Shown here piece after piece: positions 12,201-24,360 of a DNA stretch of 64,000 bases. Positions within the stretch are counted from its first letter, which is position 1, and the number at the start of each line of letters is the position of its first letter. The notes below the pieces were generated by a model. That model saw only the letters and a program-made list of their open reading frames with translations, had not been told where the DNA came from and searched no databases. The stretch is from positions 1 to 64,000 of the forward strand of contig JAKCWG010000800.1 of NCBI GenBank assembly GCA_021464415.1. Direction: 5' to 3'. A program made the position numbers and the translations under genes. Origin of the DNA: Lonicera japonica. Lineage: Eukaryota > Streptophyta > Magnoliopsida > Dipsacales > Caprifoliaceae.

Positions 12201-12388
12201 TGTGCGAAACAAATTCAAACGAAAACTCCAATGGAAATCTCCACCTAAGTGGAAAGTTTGGTGCCCCAAATCATCGTCTTTCGATTTGCAATAAAAAAAA
12301 CAACTTATCAGAAGTGTGACGAGGAAGCGCATTGAGAAGCGGACTTCGTATCATTTAGTTAACGCGAGATAGTCTTCTTCCTTTTAAC
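9213..12388. other. Region without a supported gene
   Basis: AT-rich sequence with poly-A/T runs and TA microsatellites (11607-11635, 11849-11860). The longest ORF (9501-9917, minus, 138 codons) has a low-complexity, hydrophobic translation and matches no family I recognise. At 10165-10235 a pyrimidine run ending in cag precedes an open stretch rich in Lys/Glu, which could be an orphan exon, but nothing supports it. Around 12070-12330 the base composition is less AT-rich, with an 83-codon plus-strand ORF of no known family. Confidence 0.5.
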
Positions 12389-12393
12389 ATGTT

Positions 12394-14124
12394 TGATAAA
12401 CGCTTAATATTGTCATTCATACGCTCATTTTCAGAGTTGTTTGACGCGTTTATTTCTCTAAAACTACTCGGTTTGCCAACTTATTTCGCGATTAGTCTCG
12501 TAGCACTTTTGTATTTAACAATGCTTGGAAAGGCACATTTTGTGTTTATTTTGGTGTCTTTAGATTTCAAGAAATATTGTATTTAATACAGTAGTGGAAT
12601 TTTCCATGGACAAAAGGAATCCAAGAAAGTAAGTCTCCATGTGATTAAAGAGCATCCAAGAAAGTGGAAGTCTCCATGTCCATGTGATTAAAGAAAGAAA
12701 GTGGAATTGTCCATGTGATTAAAGAGCATCCAAGATAGTGGAATTCTCCACCAAAAATAAAAAAAGCATTGTTTATTTTTGGCATCCAACACAACTCTCC
12801 TATTTATAGTCTTCATTGTTGCTTTGGAGAGGGGATCTTAATTTTATTTTACTTATCATTTCTCAATTTATAGAGAGCTTGTAATAGTATTTTCTAAAGA
12901 GAGAAATGGAGTTCACTTTTATAATTCTTGTCTTTACATTTATTATGGAGTAAATTTCTTTGCTAAGGCTAAAAGATGAAATTTGCAATGCATTAATTAT
13001 GTAAGTTCAATTCTCATTTCATTGTTAGTATTGTTAAATACTTTTTGAATCCTTCATTTTCTCCATTTTTTTCAACCATTCACAAGCTAGTAAGATAATT
13101 TTCATATGATGATTTGACTTTGTATGCCTTGCATACATAGATCTCAAGCATTAATGAAGAGATGATACACTTGTGTATTTCTTAAAAGCCTATGTCCATT
13201 CTTTCTTTGAATGAGATACTTTTCATTGCCAAGCAAGATTAGTTTTTGAATATTCATGGAAACACCATAAATTTAAGATTTTAATCTTTAAATACTTTAA
13301 TGATATGTTGGGTGCTTTCTACACTTTATGTGATTTTAAGACTCATCATTTTCTTAGTTAAAGTGTTGCCAAAGAGGATCTTTTAAATTTATGTCATAAA
13401 CAACTTCATTAATTATTTTAAGGATTCAATTTGTATTTATCAAATAAGTCTATATCGGACGGTTTGACCTCCACCTATACCTCCCAATCTTAGACAAATG
13501 AAATATTATGATTTATCGAGCTAAACTCCTTTTAGTTGGCCATTTTCATAATCAAGTCATTTGCCTAGGGGAAACTAACAATGAGTTCTTAAATGCATAG
13601 TTTAAATTTATGCCTTTTCTTTTTGTGTATTTTAAGTTTGAATCTTGGTTGATATTATATGGGAATGGGTTGCACTTGCTTCACACCCTTTGTCACAAGA
13701 TAAAAATGAGAGATACACTTGTGTTGATATTTGTTTACACCCTTTCTTTATATGGCATTTATATGGGAATGGGTTGCTTTTGCTCCACACCCTTTTGCTT
13801 AGAAATGGGTAAAATATTCAACACTTAAGAATTGCATTAAGAACTTTGAATGAGTTTGATTTTACTTAACTTTGCAAAACAAATGAATTCTATAATGCCT
13901 TAGCCTTTACTCATCTATTGTTGCATCATTTTAATTTTTATTGCAAGACTTTAAAATCAATCGCTAAAATCAACCTATTAAATTCTTTTAACAAAACCTT
14001 GGACTCGTAATCACTACATCGTCTTTCCGACTATCCTTGTGGTTCGACACTTGGACTTACGAAGTATTATAACTTGACAACTTGCACTTGGGTACCTTAG
14101 CACGGAAGTATTTTTGGCGCGTCA
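12394..14124 (+). mobile_element. Second solo LTR of the 2593-4286 family
   Basis: 1731 bp with the same TGATAAACGC start and a GCGCGTCA end, flanked by the perfect 5-bp duplication ATGTT (12389-12393 and 14125-14129). It is collinear with 2593-4286 over its length, with small differences. One is an extra stretch near 12750-12790 that forms a hairpin (ccaaaaataaa ... tttatttttgg). Several copies of a unit containing ccatgtgattaaag lie at about 12630-12750. No protein gene. Confidence 0.9.
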
Positions 14125-14129
14125 ATGTT

Positions 14130-14929
14130 GTGAAAGAAAGATTGAATGATAGGATAAATAAGAAAACAAGGGCAATCAAAATATAACTCATTTTTTTGTG
14201 AATCAATGTTAATGTACGTACTTTTTGCTTCTAATCTTCTGATATTCTTATATATAGAGAGAAAGCTAAAATAGTGGGCAACTTAGAAATTTTGGTGTTT
14301 CTAACTAAAATGTGTATATAATAGGTTCAAATTCTAAGACGTGAGTTATTTACACTTTATTCGCATGAAGTTTGGCTGAATTTTTACTTTGTACCATAAC
14401 TTTTATCTTCACCAATCTCATCCGTAAAGTTGGATCCCATTGTCACTTTAATCCAAGATCCAACTTCACGTTTGTTTCATGTACGGAAACTAACACGTCA
14501 TTTTCCACTCAAGAAATAAATGGCACATAATTGAAATTTTCATATTTCTTTTTAGGATATATGTCTTAAATTCATAATCCCACTCTTTTAAAGATCGAAC
14601 ATATATACTCAATATACCAAATCAAAATAGAAACTAAGGGCGAGAGCTAGGCAGATATATATATATATATATATATATTACGTACAATGACCACTCAACC
14701 AAACTTTAGCATATGGTTTAGAAATGTATTAACAATGTCCCTATTGTTAAAAAAACACACACACACACACACTCTATTGTTTACATATATATATATATCA
14801 AGTGTGTTGTGTTCTACTATTAATCACATTAAAACTAGTGGCCTTGTTTATAATGTTTAGTTGTTGATCGAATAAATATTACTCCAATTCCAAAGATGCC
14901 TTATGCAAGGAAAATTTAGGAAACCTTAA
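14130..14929. other. Region without a supported gene; microsatellites
   Basis: Contains TA repeats (14658-14678 and near 14785) and a CA run at 14754-14771. No ORF or RNA gene recognised. Confidence 0.5.
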
Positions 14930-15365
14930 CAGTCCGTTTGGATTGAAGGGGAGATGGAAAGAAAATAGTTAATTAGGAGGGGAAGGAATGGAATAGAATG
15001 GAAAGGAATGAGTTTAATTTTATTGTTGTTTGGATAGCTAAGGATGGAAAAGAATAGAATGAAAATAAATATTGTTTGGATAGAAAGAAGAAAAGAAAGA
15101 AAACGAATGTGATTTAATATATTATTAACAAATTAGGATTAAATTTGGAAAAACGTGAAAAAATCATTAAAAACTTTTTATTTCCCTTCCAATCATCTCA
15201 ATATTGGAAGGAAACAAAATAAACGAATAGAGTGGATTGGCATTCCTTTTCAATCCCTCCGTTTCCTCTCCATTCCCTCTATAAATCTATCCAAACGAGT
15301 AAAATGCAATCCTTCGTCCTCTTTTCCTTTCATTTCCTTCCCATTCCCTCAATCCAAACGGGCTA
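14930..15365. mobile_element. MITE, probably PIF/Harbinger (Tourist-like)
   Basis: A 436-bp element. The left end CAGTCCGTTTGGATTGA pairs with the right end tcaatccaaacgggcta as a terminal inverted repeat, and the 3-bp flanks TAA (14927-14929 and 15366-15368) match. Both subterminal parts are purine/pyrimidine-rich tracts (ggaatggaa / ttccattcc) that can fold together. No transposase. The superfamily call rests on the 3-bp TAA duplication and the CCGTTTGG-type ends. Confidence 0.6.
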
Positions 15366-15604
15366 TAAAAAAGGGGGGGAGAGATAAGATTTCAACTAAC
15401 ACATAATGTCCAAGAAAAGAAATGACATAAAGAGCTAACAATGCTATTTTGATATATTATTCTCTGTTTTTGTAGTTGAGAATTGATATATGACCTATTG
15501 ACAAAATTGTCTTATGAAATGCTTTGATTATTATTCACCTGATTTTAGTATATAGTTATGCATCGCTAATTATGTTTATAACTATTAAAATATTTACTTA
15601 CAAG

Positions 15605-15931
15605 CGGTGGCGGATGCAAGGAGTGGACCCCCTTGCCACCCACCAAGGTTTTTGAAAATTTCTCTACTACTCTTATGTTTGATTTTTGAAAAATTGAGTA
15701 ATATCTTTTTATTGTCCCCTTCAAGTTTTTTTATAGGTTAAATTTATGACATTTTGAATTTAAACATATAAATATAAATTTTAATCTTGCATTAAATGAG
15801 ATTTACCATTATAAAAAATGCTGAGAAAACAACATGTATTAATTGTAGGTCTTTGTATTTCTATGTTATTTAGGCAAATTGTGTGTTTGTATTTTACCCT
15901 CCACAAATTCAAAATTCTGGGTGAGCCACTG
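15605..15931. mobile_element. hAT-type MITE with 8-bp target duplication
   Basis: A 327-bp element. Ends CGGTGGCGGA and GAGCCACTG form a short inverted repeat of the CAGTGGCG...CCACTG type. It is flanked by the perfect 8-bp duplication CTTACAAG (15597-15604 and 15932-15939). An 8-bp duplication and such ends are typical of hAT transposons. It carries no transposase; the ORF at 15818-16069 only overlaps its end. Confidence 0.82.
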
Positions 15932-16088
15932 CTTACAAGCTACACTGTACCACAAACTAATGTGAACATGCGCATAATGGTTATCTTCAATTCATGTGCT
16001 GATAACAACCGATTATTCATGTTCACTTTCTTGGGATTATTCACATTCATCATGGAGTCTTCTACTTGAATTGTATCCCGTGACCTTT

Positions 16089-16520
16089 AGAGCATTTCCA
16101 ACTGTCTTGTATAATTTTGATTTGTGTAAAATTTACACGTTTTGTTAAAAAAATGGTTTCAGCAGCCACATAATTCTTCTCTCTCCTTAATTTTTTACAA
16201 AAAACTTTAAAATGATATAACTAAAAATCTAGAATTCAGTTTTTAATATAATTTATATATTTGAAATCTACTCATCAAGAGTTAAAAAATAAGATACATT
16301 GTGACTATGAAATTATGTATACAAAAATTATTGAACATTACATATAATGATATATATAAATATATATTCTATTTGTGTAATTTTTAATGGTCTATTTAAA
16401 TTTTACACATGAATACCATTAGATCACAAAATAGATATATGTATAATTAATGTCTAAAACTCCCTTACACATAGAATTATACATAAAAAAATATACACAA
16501 TTATTAAGGTTGCTTAAAGT
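16089..16520. repeat. Degenerate MITE-like sequence
   Basis: Begins with gagcatttccaac, a common end of plant non-autonomous DNA elements. It is AT-rich, with partial inverted matches between tgtataattttgatttgtgtaa at the left and the complement of acacatagaattatacataaa near the right. The right terminus (ggttgct) is decayed and no target duplication is clear. Confidence 0.35.
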
Positions 16521-17226
16521 TCACTTATTTATGTTTATTTCGTAACATTAGGGACAATGTTACATTTTAGTTAGGGGAGGGAGTCATGTTGGTTAAATTT
16601 TTTTCGAAAAGCCTGTATGCAAGTAACTTAGGATAATCTTTTTGCTTTATTTTTATTATTTTTCTTTTTAAAAAACAATATGAGATTGCAAGTTTAAGTG
16701 GTCCCATCTAAGTCTTGTTTTGCTTTCTCTCATTGGACAACAACACATTCATGAATTGATTTAATATATGGTGTAGTATTAGTTAAACTAGAGAAATTTC
16801 TTAATCTTCTTGAAGTTCAAAAGACGCATGCTAATTTGAATTTGTTTGTTAGTGTACTTTTTGGCATTGCTTGATATTAGACTGATAGATCTTGACTAGT
16901 AAAATACTTTGTTCAAAATTAAAGTGGAGACTGTATAGCCGAGAGTTGTTGAGCCATTCTTTCATATGTGAGACCTATTTATACAAACTCTGATTCCTGA
17001 AAAGCGTTTTACAAATTGATTAAGTCTCGTAAACTACAATTTTAATTCAATTTTACAAAAGTAAGTCCATTATATGTTAAATCATAAAATGCCTTGTAGT
17101 TGTTTGAATTTAGAAGCTAAAAGCTAAGGAAATGATATATGTCATCTTTGTTTTAGCCACTAGCCTTGGCCTGTCCTTACATTTTATATGTAATAGCCCT
17201 TTTGAAGCATAGAAATTGTGGTAGGT
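16521..17226. other. Region without a supported gene
   Basis: AT-rich sequence with no ORF of interest, no RNA gene and no clear repeat boundary. Confidence 0.45.
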
Positions 17227-18083
17227 CGGATCTCCAGTTAAGTGGCCGTAGTGGGTGGGAGAACAATGCATGTGGGCAGGTTTGCGGTAATGGGAGCAAA
17301 GTAATCCTTTAAGGCTCGTTCAGCCGGCATTTCCGGTGGAGGCTGAGGTGCATGGATACGTGGTGGAGAAATGGAATGTGAATTAAAATATGGTATTGAT
17401 AACTCACTAGAGGATCGTATTAAATGATTGGCAGAATCACGATTTGCCCAAACTTTGATGAACAACTCCTACAAACAAAGGATTCAAAGACTCAAGCGCA
17501 CACACAAGGATTCCTAACACAATAGCATCTAACACATAATATTTTGATTTATATGCTTGTGTGAAATAATGGTCCAATTTTAATTATCTGCAGGCGCTTA
17601 AAACGCGATATCTTGATGCTCTTGAAAAAAATGTGCTCCTATTTTCTCTAGAGAGAAATACTATTTCACCAATTAAAGCTACCAAAATCAACAACCAGGT
17701 GAGTTTCCAAGAAAGACGAGGGGGCTGAGGCCACTTAAATCCCTGCCTCCATAGACATCTTCGGGTTTTGTGCCAGAACATTTCTAGACATTGTTGATTT
17801 GATAGGTACTCACTGGAGTGACCAACACATTCTTCTTTCAAATAAGTCCTATGAACACCGATCCCTAATTGGCTCGTTAGTTGATTGATTTTATTAAGTA
17901 ACAACTTAGGGTTAGCAAGCAATTGGAAGTGATTGAGTGGGTGATAAAATCCCAACTCATTTCAATGACCGAGTATAGGCCTTAAGTTCAATTTTAGCAC
18001 AATATGAATAATGCAGGAAAGTAAGCACGTAAGCAAGTTGGAGCACGCAGGAATTGAACTCGCTAACAAGAGAGGCGTGACTA
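17227..18083 (-). pseudogene. Athila-like gag/leader fragment, left part
   Basis: The minus strand holds a gag amino-terminus (ATG at about 17465, stop near 17238). It includes ALKDYFAPITANLPTCIV, closely matching LKDYFAPITANPPSCIV in the gag of the complete element at 42013-42858. The untranslated leader follows, with the phrase aaatcccaactcatttcaatgaccg at 17949 matching 43330. The rest of gag and all of pol are missing. The leader resumes at about 20745 after a nested LTR. Confidence 0.75.
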
Positions 18084-19903
18084 TGATCAGAAACGCGTAA
18101 TTAATACACCCAAGTGCGGGCGATCAAGTTATAATATATATACTTGAAAGTCCAAGGTCGAACCACAAGGAAGGAGGGTAATTCTATTATTCTAGCTAAG
18201 CCTTCAACAAGGAAAAAGAAGAAAAGAAAAATAAAATAAAGAAAAGATAATAATTTTTTTACAATGGGAAAGAATAGAATAAGAAATTAAATTTTAAACT
18301 TAAAAGAAAATAAATAATTAAATAAAGATAAAATAAATAAATAAATCAAGGATAAAATAGGCAGTAACTAAAACAAGTATCTAATAAAATAGGGAAAGAG
18401 CGTTAGGAGTATCCATAGCTACAACATTACAGATAGTATGACCAACCGATTCAAGATATGACTGTGGACCTAAGTTTCTATTAACAATGAATGTCCTTAA
18501 CTTACCAATTATTAAATACTAAAGTTCACGAGCATATCATGAGAAGTGCATGACAAGACTCATATAAGCTGTATGTAACTTTAGTTTTCAATAAGGGAAT
18601 TTATGATTTTTTTACAAAAATTGATTTTCACTTAGTAATGCTAGTGCGTGACAAAAACAAACTAAATTTAATCAATTTTAGTAAATATCAAAAACCTAAC
18701 TCATTCCTAAGGTTTGATTATGCGTATGCATGACATACGTCAAACCCGTTCTTAAAAAGTCATTAAAAGCTAAAATTGGCACTATTTCGGTACCCATTCT
18801 GGAATGACACTAAAACAGCGCTCGAAACTCCTAAATTACATGGATAACTAACTCGTCTCAATAAGGAATAATGATTGTCCTCTATTCAGCCTCGTTAGAG
18901 TTTTAGTACAAAAATTCGTAATTTGAGGTTTTTCGGTTCTTTTGTCGAATAATCGAGAAATAATATTAAAAATTCATGTTTTTAACGAATGAAAGGTTAC
19001 TATAGTCTTTAGATTTATTAATTAACCTATAATCAATGAGAAATTCAAGTCACAATCACAATTGAATCATATACTCACACTAGTCCGTCATGCTTTCGTT
19101 ACGGACTCCTAACTACTAAATTACGCTAGCATGTTGATAAAAATTAAACAAAACATGATAAATTCAATCACAAATTGAACAAACATATTTCTAAAATCTA
19201 ATTGAATAAGCATGCAAAATTTCACAGCAATTGAAACTAAGGAATGATTAATAAATAAAAAATACGATTTAAATAAATTTTGAAAAAATAGCACACTGGC
19301 AGTCAAGAAAATCACCTACTGTCCTCAGAAAATCTCAGGATTTGGATCCCTAAAATAGTAAGGTTTTGTAGAAAATTTGATTGCGGTCAGTTTGATAGGT
19401 GGATCATCAAAATTGACAAGAAAAGAACAAGTTATGATCGATTAAAATACGAAAGCACATATTTTTAGGGTTCTACGCGGGATTCTACCAAAAATTCTAA
19501 TAAAAATTATAAATTAAACATGGATTTCAATCATCAATCACATTCAAACACGTAATTAGCTAACAATCTAAGCATTAATGAGCATTAATTGAAAGAAATT
19601 AAAAATAAAATTAAAAGAAAAGGAAACTTACAGTTACGCAGTTATTGAAGAACTGTAATAGGACTTGCGCAAACTCAAATTGAAATAGAATTATACAATG
19701 TTTCTTGTTCAATTCAAGGAAAAAACTAAATTAAAATATCTCCCAAACTCTCTATGATAGTAAGGGATTATGATAAATTCTTGAAAAAGTGTCAACTATC
19801 TCTCTCTCTCTCTCAAAAATAATATATGGCGACCATCTCCCAAATATTTCCAACCTAAACAAAAATAAATCTTTACTCTTTCCAAAATTCAAAAATAAAA
19901 CTA

Positions 19904-19941
<38 letters not shown>

Positions 19942-20739
19942 TAATAATAATAATAATAATAATCCAAAAGCTATTTTTAGCAAGTCGTTGGCTCGAGAGA
20001 CTAAGTCTTCCAGATTAAATTCTCGGGTCAGCTTAAAAAAATAATAACCAAAACTTGTTGGTCGTGGGGTTCGAACACTAGAATAAGCATGAGCAGAGAG
20101 CTAGTCACTTGCCATCTAGGCTAAGGACCCCATTCGATAAATATTTGCGTCATGGATTTAGGTATTTTTTCGCGCTCAAACTCAATCAACTGGTGCACTG
20201 ATCGTATTTCTGCCATAACTTTGTGCTCCAAACTCCGATTGATGCAAGGTTTTCTCCTGCGCGTAGCTAACTTAGATCTCTACAACTTATATTTCTGAAT
20301 TGTTATTCAAATTCTGCACGGATAAATACTAGAATTGGCTAGAACATCAGCATTGGACGCTGTGAATCTCCTCTTCATTAAAAAATTTCTCGGTTTGATT
20401 CAAATGACTCTTCTTTGCTTGGGACTGCTCTGTTGGCTTCTCTTAATCTCTACCATCAACTTCCTTCATGATTGAGGTTAGGATTTTCTTTTGGTTCATT
20501 TCTTGAACTCAATTAAGCTCCGAATTTGACCGGCAATGACTAATTTTTGGGGAATTTACTTCTAGATTCGTTCTTGTTCATTTTTAACATGTAAAAAGGT
20601 TATAATGCACTAGAAACAAACATACTATCCCATTTCATGATTAAAGCTCAATTCTTATCAATTTAGGATAATTAGAATCAAATTCATGCATATTAAGCCA
20701 CCTAAATACGTATAAAAATGCAATGTTTTGGCTTAATCA
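18084..20739 (-). mobile_element. Large solo LTR (Tat-like) nested in the gypsy leader
   Basis: About 2.66 kb running from TGATCAGAAACGCG to GGCTTAATCA. In minus-strand sense the end region reads CCTTGTGGTTCGACCTTGGAC, the U5-like phrase shared with the solo LTRs at 2593 and 12394. In plus orientation near 20210 it has gccataactttgtgctcc, a phrase also seen in the Athila LTR. The leader of the surrounding fragment continues on both sides (18061-18083 and 20740-20833). The target duplication is imperfect (agaggcg against agatgcg), so the exact ends are uncertain by a few bases. No protein gene. Confidence 0.65.
19906..19963. repeat. (TAA)n microsatellite
   Basis: About 19 units of TAA with one interruption (taacaataa), inside the solo LTR. 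Confidence 0.95.
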
Positions 20740-20833
20740 AGATGCGAGTGATTAGAAAATTTACCTCTAGGGTGATGACGAAGTTGAGTCAATCGGGGAG
20801 AAATTTCTCCTAAATTTCAGTCGTCCCCGAGGG
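20740..20833 (-). pseudogene. Athila-like leader fragment, right part
   Basis: Matches the primer-side leader of the complete element, with gggagaaatttctcctaaatttcagtcgtccccgag shared between about 20798 and 43526. The match stops abruptly near 20833, where copia-derived sequence begins. Confidence 0.7.
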
Positions 20834-20834
20834 T

Positions 20835-21660
20835 GTGCATTTTTTAAGTCATGTCAAAATGGTTCTGAGGTTTCCAAACATTATGATCGCGTTTTTACCC
20901 GTAGATTTTGCCAGATCAGCCTTTACTATTTTAAGAGGGATAAATCTCTCACCACTTCATATCAGACAGCGGTCAATGATAGCTTATCTCAAGGTTCTTG
21001 ATTCTTGGTTCATGGTTATTGGTTTATTCCATGTCTTGATTCATCATTATTCTTAATCAGTCTTATCCACTACCAAATGGAATGATTTCAATGTAATTGT
21101 GCCTATTGTCATAGATCTAATAATGTGCTTTTGAATTTTGCAAACGAACATGCAAGCATTGCCATAAGAAAGGACCTGGTCATTATCCAGATGATTGTAC
21201 CATGAATCACTATAAATGCTCTCGCACATGCCTATCTCAATGTTAGTCAAAAGAATCATGCAGTCAAGGAAAGTCTACCCTATCTATCTCTATTAATGAA
21301 CTTACTACTCTTCTTAAACATGTTTTATCCTCATTAATTTCTACTATGGCTATGACTTTATGTAACTTTTGGGTTTTTTACTTTGGCTGCTACAATCATA
21401 TGATCGCTGATCCTAGTATATTTTTAGACAAAACTCGTGTCTCACACTTATCTCCTATTAATACCATTAATGGATCTTAGTTACATGTTAATAAATAATC
21501 AGTGTCAACCTCAGACCTATCCCTTCTTGCCACATTTCATGTTCCAAAATGGATAATCAACCTTCAATATGATAGCAAATTTGTTTAACTTAGACTAAAT
21601 GTAATATTTTCATCTTTTGATATCACTAAAAAAAATTATATCGTACAAGTCACTTTTAAT
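20835..21660 (+). pseudogene. Degenerate copia gag and protease
   Basis: Plus-strand conceptual translation, with stops and frame changes, shows a zinc-knuckle start (CAYCHRSNNV near 21090). A protease-region stretch follows, typical of plant copia: YNHMIADPSIF at about 21393, then INTINGS, VSTSDLSLLATFHVPKW and LRLNVIFSSF. The catalytic DSGA segment just before is lost. The reading ends near 21660. The next part of the same kind of polyprotein (pre-integrase) reappears in the same orientation at 47700-48010. I infer that both pieces are one element split by nested insertions. Confidence 0.72.
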
Positions 21661-21785
21661 TTTGATGATATGTCACAAATTAATTATGTGACTTAATTAA
21701 TTATAAGTAATGTTAATTAAGTCCCCTTTACTAAAGAACCCAGTAAAAATAATTAAAATCAAATTATGTTAAATTTAAAGAAACA

Positions 21786-23159
21786 TGTGACGCCCCTAAT
21801 CCCGTTATGAGATTTTCACCTCTGGGACCTGGTTAATCACAGATACCGTGCGCAACGGTAAGTTTAAATACATAAAAACACAATTGTCAAAAAAAAATTA
21901 TATAAAATATCATCCGAGTAAAATTCCTTTATATAAAATTTCAGCATGTGGAGTTCGTTTTACTAACAAACCGTCCTGTCATATAAAAACCATTTCTTAC
22001 AAATGAAATCACAACTAGCATGTTCAAAGTCACTCCACATATAAAAACCAATCATACGAGTTTACATAGAAAGCCATTTATACAACAAGATCGATAACAA
22101 GTATTTTAGATAAAAAGTACGTTTACAATATACCCAAGACAAAAAAATTTACAACTTTAGTCCCTTTTTAAAGGACTACAAAAGTCTAAAGCCATCAGAG
22201 GCTTTCTATTGACGTATGTCACGTGCCACCCTGAGATGCTAAGCCTGCAAAACCGTTTAGAAAATGGGATGAGCCAAAACCGGGCTCAGTGGAAACTATA
22301 TAAATTTTATTAAGAAAATACACATTAGAAGGAACATGCGCATGTATTGTAATAAAACATTGTTTATACTTGTAATAGTAAAAGTAATGCAATGCAAATC
22401 ACCCACAGCATGCATAGAACCTAATCACTAAGACACCCGTTCTAGGAACCAGAAGCTACCCGAACCAACTACGCTAGTCCTACCTCTTAATCTTTTTTTA
22501 TGGATTGCATCCATGAACTCATAGCTTAGTGTGGTAATCTAACTACGAGTTTAACTTAACTGATATCATTCGCTTCCTATGGTTCTTTATGCCGTGCTAT
22601 TCATTACTTTCCACTTTGTTTATAATACATTATGAAATCCGTCAACTCGTACATGTCTACAAAACTTTTCAATAAGTATTACAACTCAGAAGTTGGCATG
22701 TCATCAAGTTACTTTATCTAATACTAATTAATGTCCACAAGACTCTTCATTTAGTATTCCAATATAAGTATTAGTACGTTATGCAATCGAGTCATATTAT
22801 CAACTCATTAATAATCCTAACAAAATCACGCGAGGAATATGAATAATAATAACAAGAGATATGATACAACAACCATAACAATAATAAACATATAAGGATT
22901 AATCTGTCATATCTCTTGTATAAAGCCTCTAGCTTACACCCTGCAGTCACTAAGCTTAGAGCATCGGTTCCCGAAGGACCCCAAGCTCTAAACTAATCAT
23001 GTCTCCTCGAAGTATTGAATTGCGTAGGGACTCGGTCTTTAATAGTAATTCATTTGGAGATAAACCCACGCAAGACATTTTTCCAGGGACAACACTCCAA
23101 ATACTTAACAAGAAGGACACCAGTACAAGCACGTTTCTCCGAGGATGGAATTACCTTAG
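21786..23159. repeat. gypsy-type LTR, incomplete (copy C)
   Basis: Starts TGTGACGCCCCTAATCCCG, the usual beginning of this LTR family as oriented here. It shares the block cctgcaaaaccg ... atgagccaaaaccgggctcagtgg (about 22243-22292) with the second LTR at 30335-30390. It is interrupted at 23160 by another LTR start. No coding content; the 61-codon ORF at 22999 is incidental. Confidence 0.6.
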
Positions 23160-23483
23160 TGTGATGCCCCGAAATCCCGTTTAGAGGATTTAACCTCCGG
23201 GACTCGGTTAATCACAGTGTCGTACGCGATGACAGGTGTTAAGGTATAAAGTTTATAACTTATATAAATGAAAATCACGCTTAAAGCCATATGTTCTGGA
23301 AAGTTTTGGCATGTGGAGTTTGTATTTTTAATATAACCAACACATGTGATATAAAACATAAATTTAACTATACATTAACTCCACATCTGTAAAGTGTTTA
23401 TCAAATAGAAATCATCAATCTAACATAAGGCATTTCCTTTAACGAGGCTCAATCTCATAAAAGTTTTACACATATGGCTTAAG
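23160..23483. repeat. gypsy-type LTR copy A, left part
   Basis: Starts TGTGATGCCCCGAAATCCCG, a close relative of the LTR start at 21786. It is cut at the TTAAG target site by the copia element and resumes at 30208. Confidence 0.65.
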
Positions 23484-23962
23484 TATAAGGATTAATTAAC
23501 CCTAAAACTTTAATCTTAAGATCTTGTATCACATTAATTATTAAGAGATAAGGAGATATGTACCTGAATCCATTGAAGAAGATGATTAATGAGAAGAAGG
23601 TTAACGAAGTCTTCCAATTGATACGTGATTTCCCTTTTGGTTAATTTTGTTTTTCTCTGTTGAAGAGGAATCAGAGAGTTGGGATAAAAATCACGTTTAA
23701 ATGGGGACCATAACCCCTTAGTCACGTGATAACTGTTTTGGAACTGCCAAAGCGGTTTTCACCTTTGAATATTTTTAAATTGGCCCCTCATCAATTTAAA
23801 AATTACAATTTGGTCTCTACACATTAATTCCATAACAAAAATACCCTTAAGCCTACTTAAAACTTAATTAGATCGCTTAATTAGAAGGCTTCTTAATGAT
23901 AACACACATTAATAATTCACATGTGTGGTCCCAATTAAGATTAATATAAAATTAATCTAACA
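23484..23962 (-). repeat. 3' LTR of the complete copia element
   Basis: Minus-strand sense starts TGTTAGATTAAT and ends in CCTTATA, so the 3' terminus is TA, not the canonical CA. The boundary is fixed by the TTAAG duplication and the match to the other LTR. Confidence 0.93.
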
Positions 23963-24360
23963 ATCTCCCACTGGACCACATATGTAACCTGATAAATGCG
24001 TTTAACTTTAGTGAGCTCATTAATTCGTTATCATAACTGGAGGGTATCCCAACAATCTCGTTCATTGGCTATATTAATATAGGATCAAAGCGGTCTTTGT
24101 TACATTAATCGTAACTCGACTTATCAATGGTCACGTATACCAACACAGTCAAATAACATAGATCAATCATGGATGCGTAACATGGAAATTACATGTATAT
24201 GTGACCCACACATGCCTATTTCCAACTTGTCCTCTTTATTGAGATCGATATTTCAAAATACTTAACAGAGTGTGGTAAACTGAATACTTTATTTCTGCAG
24301 AAAATAAACTGAATGTAACTATAGTTTAACATAAAGTAACAAGCTAAATACAAACTCCCA

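Noticed and set aside
12068..12319. Plus-strand 83-codon ORF in a less AT-rich patch
   Set aside because: No family resemblance; ends just before a solo LTR. Could be a fragment of something, but nothing supports a gene.
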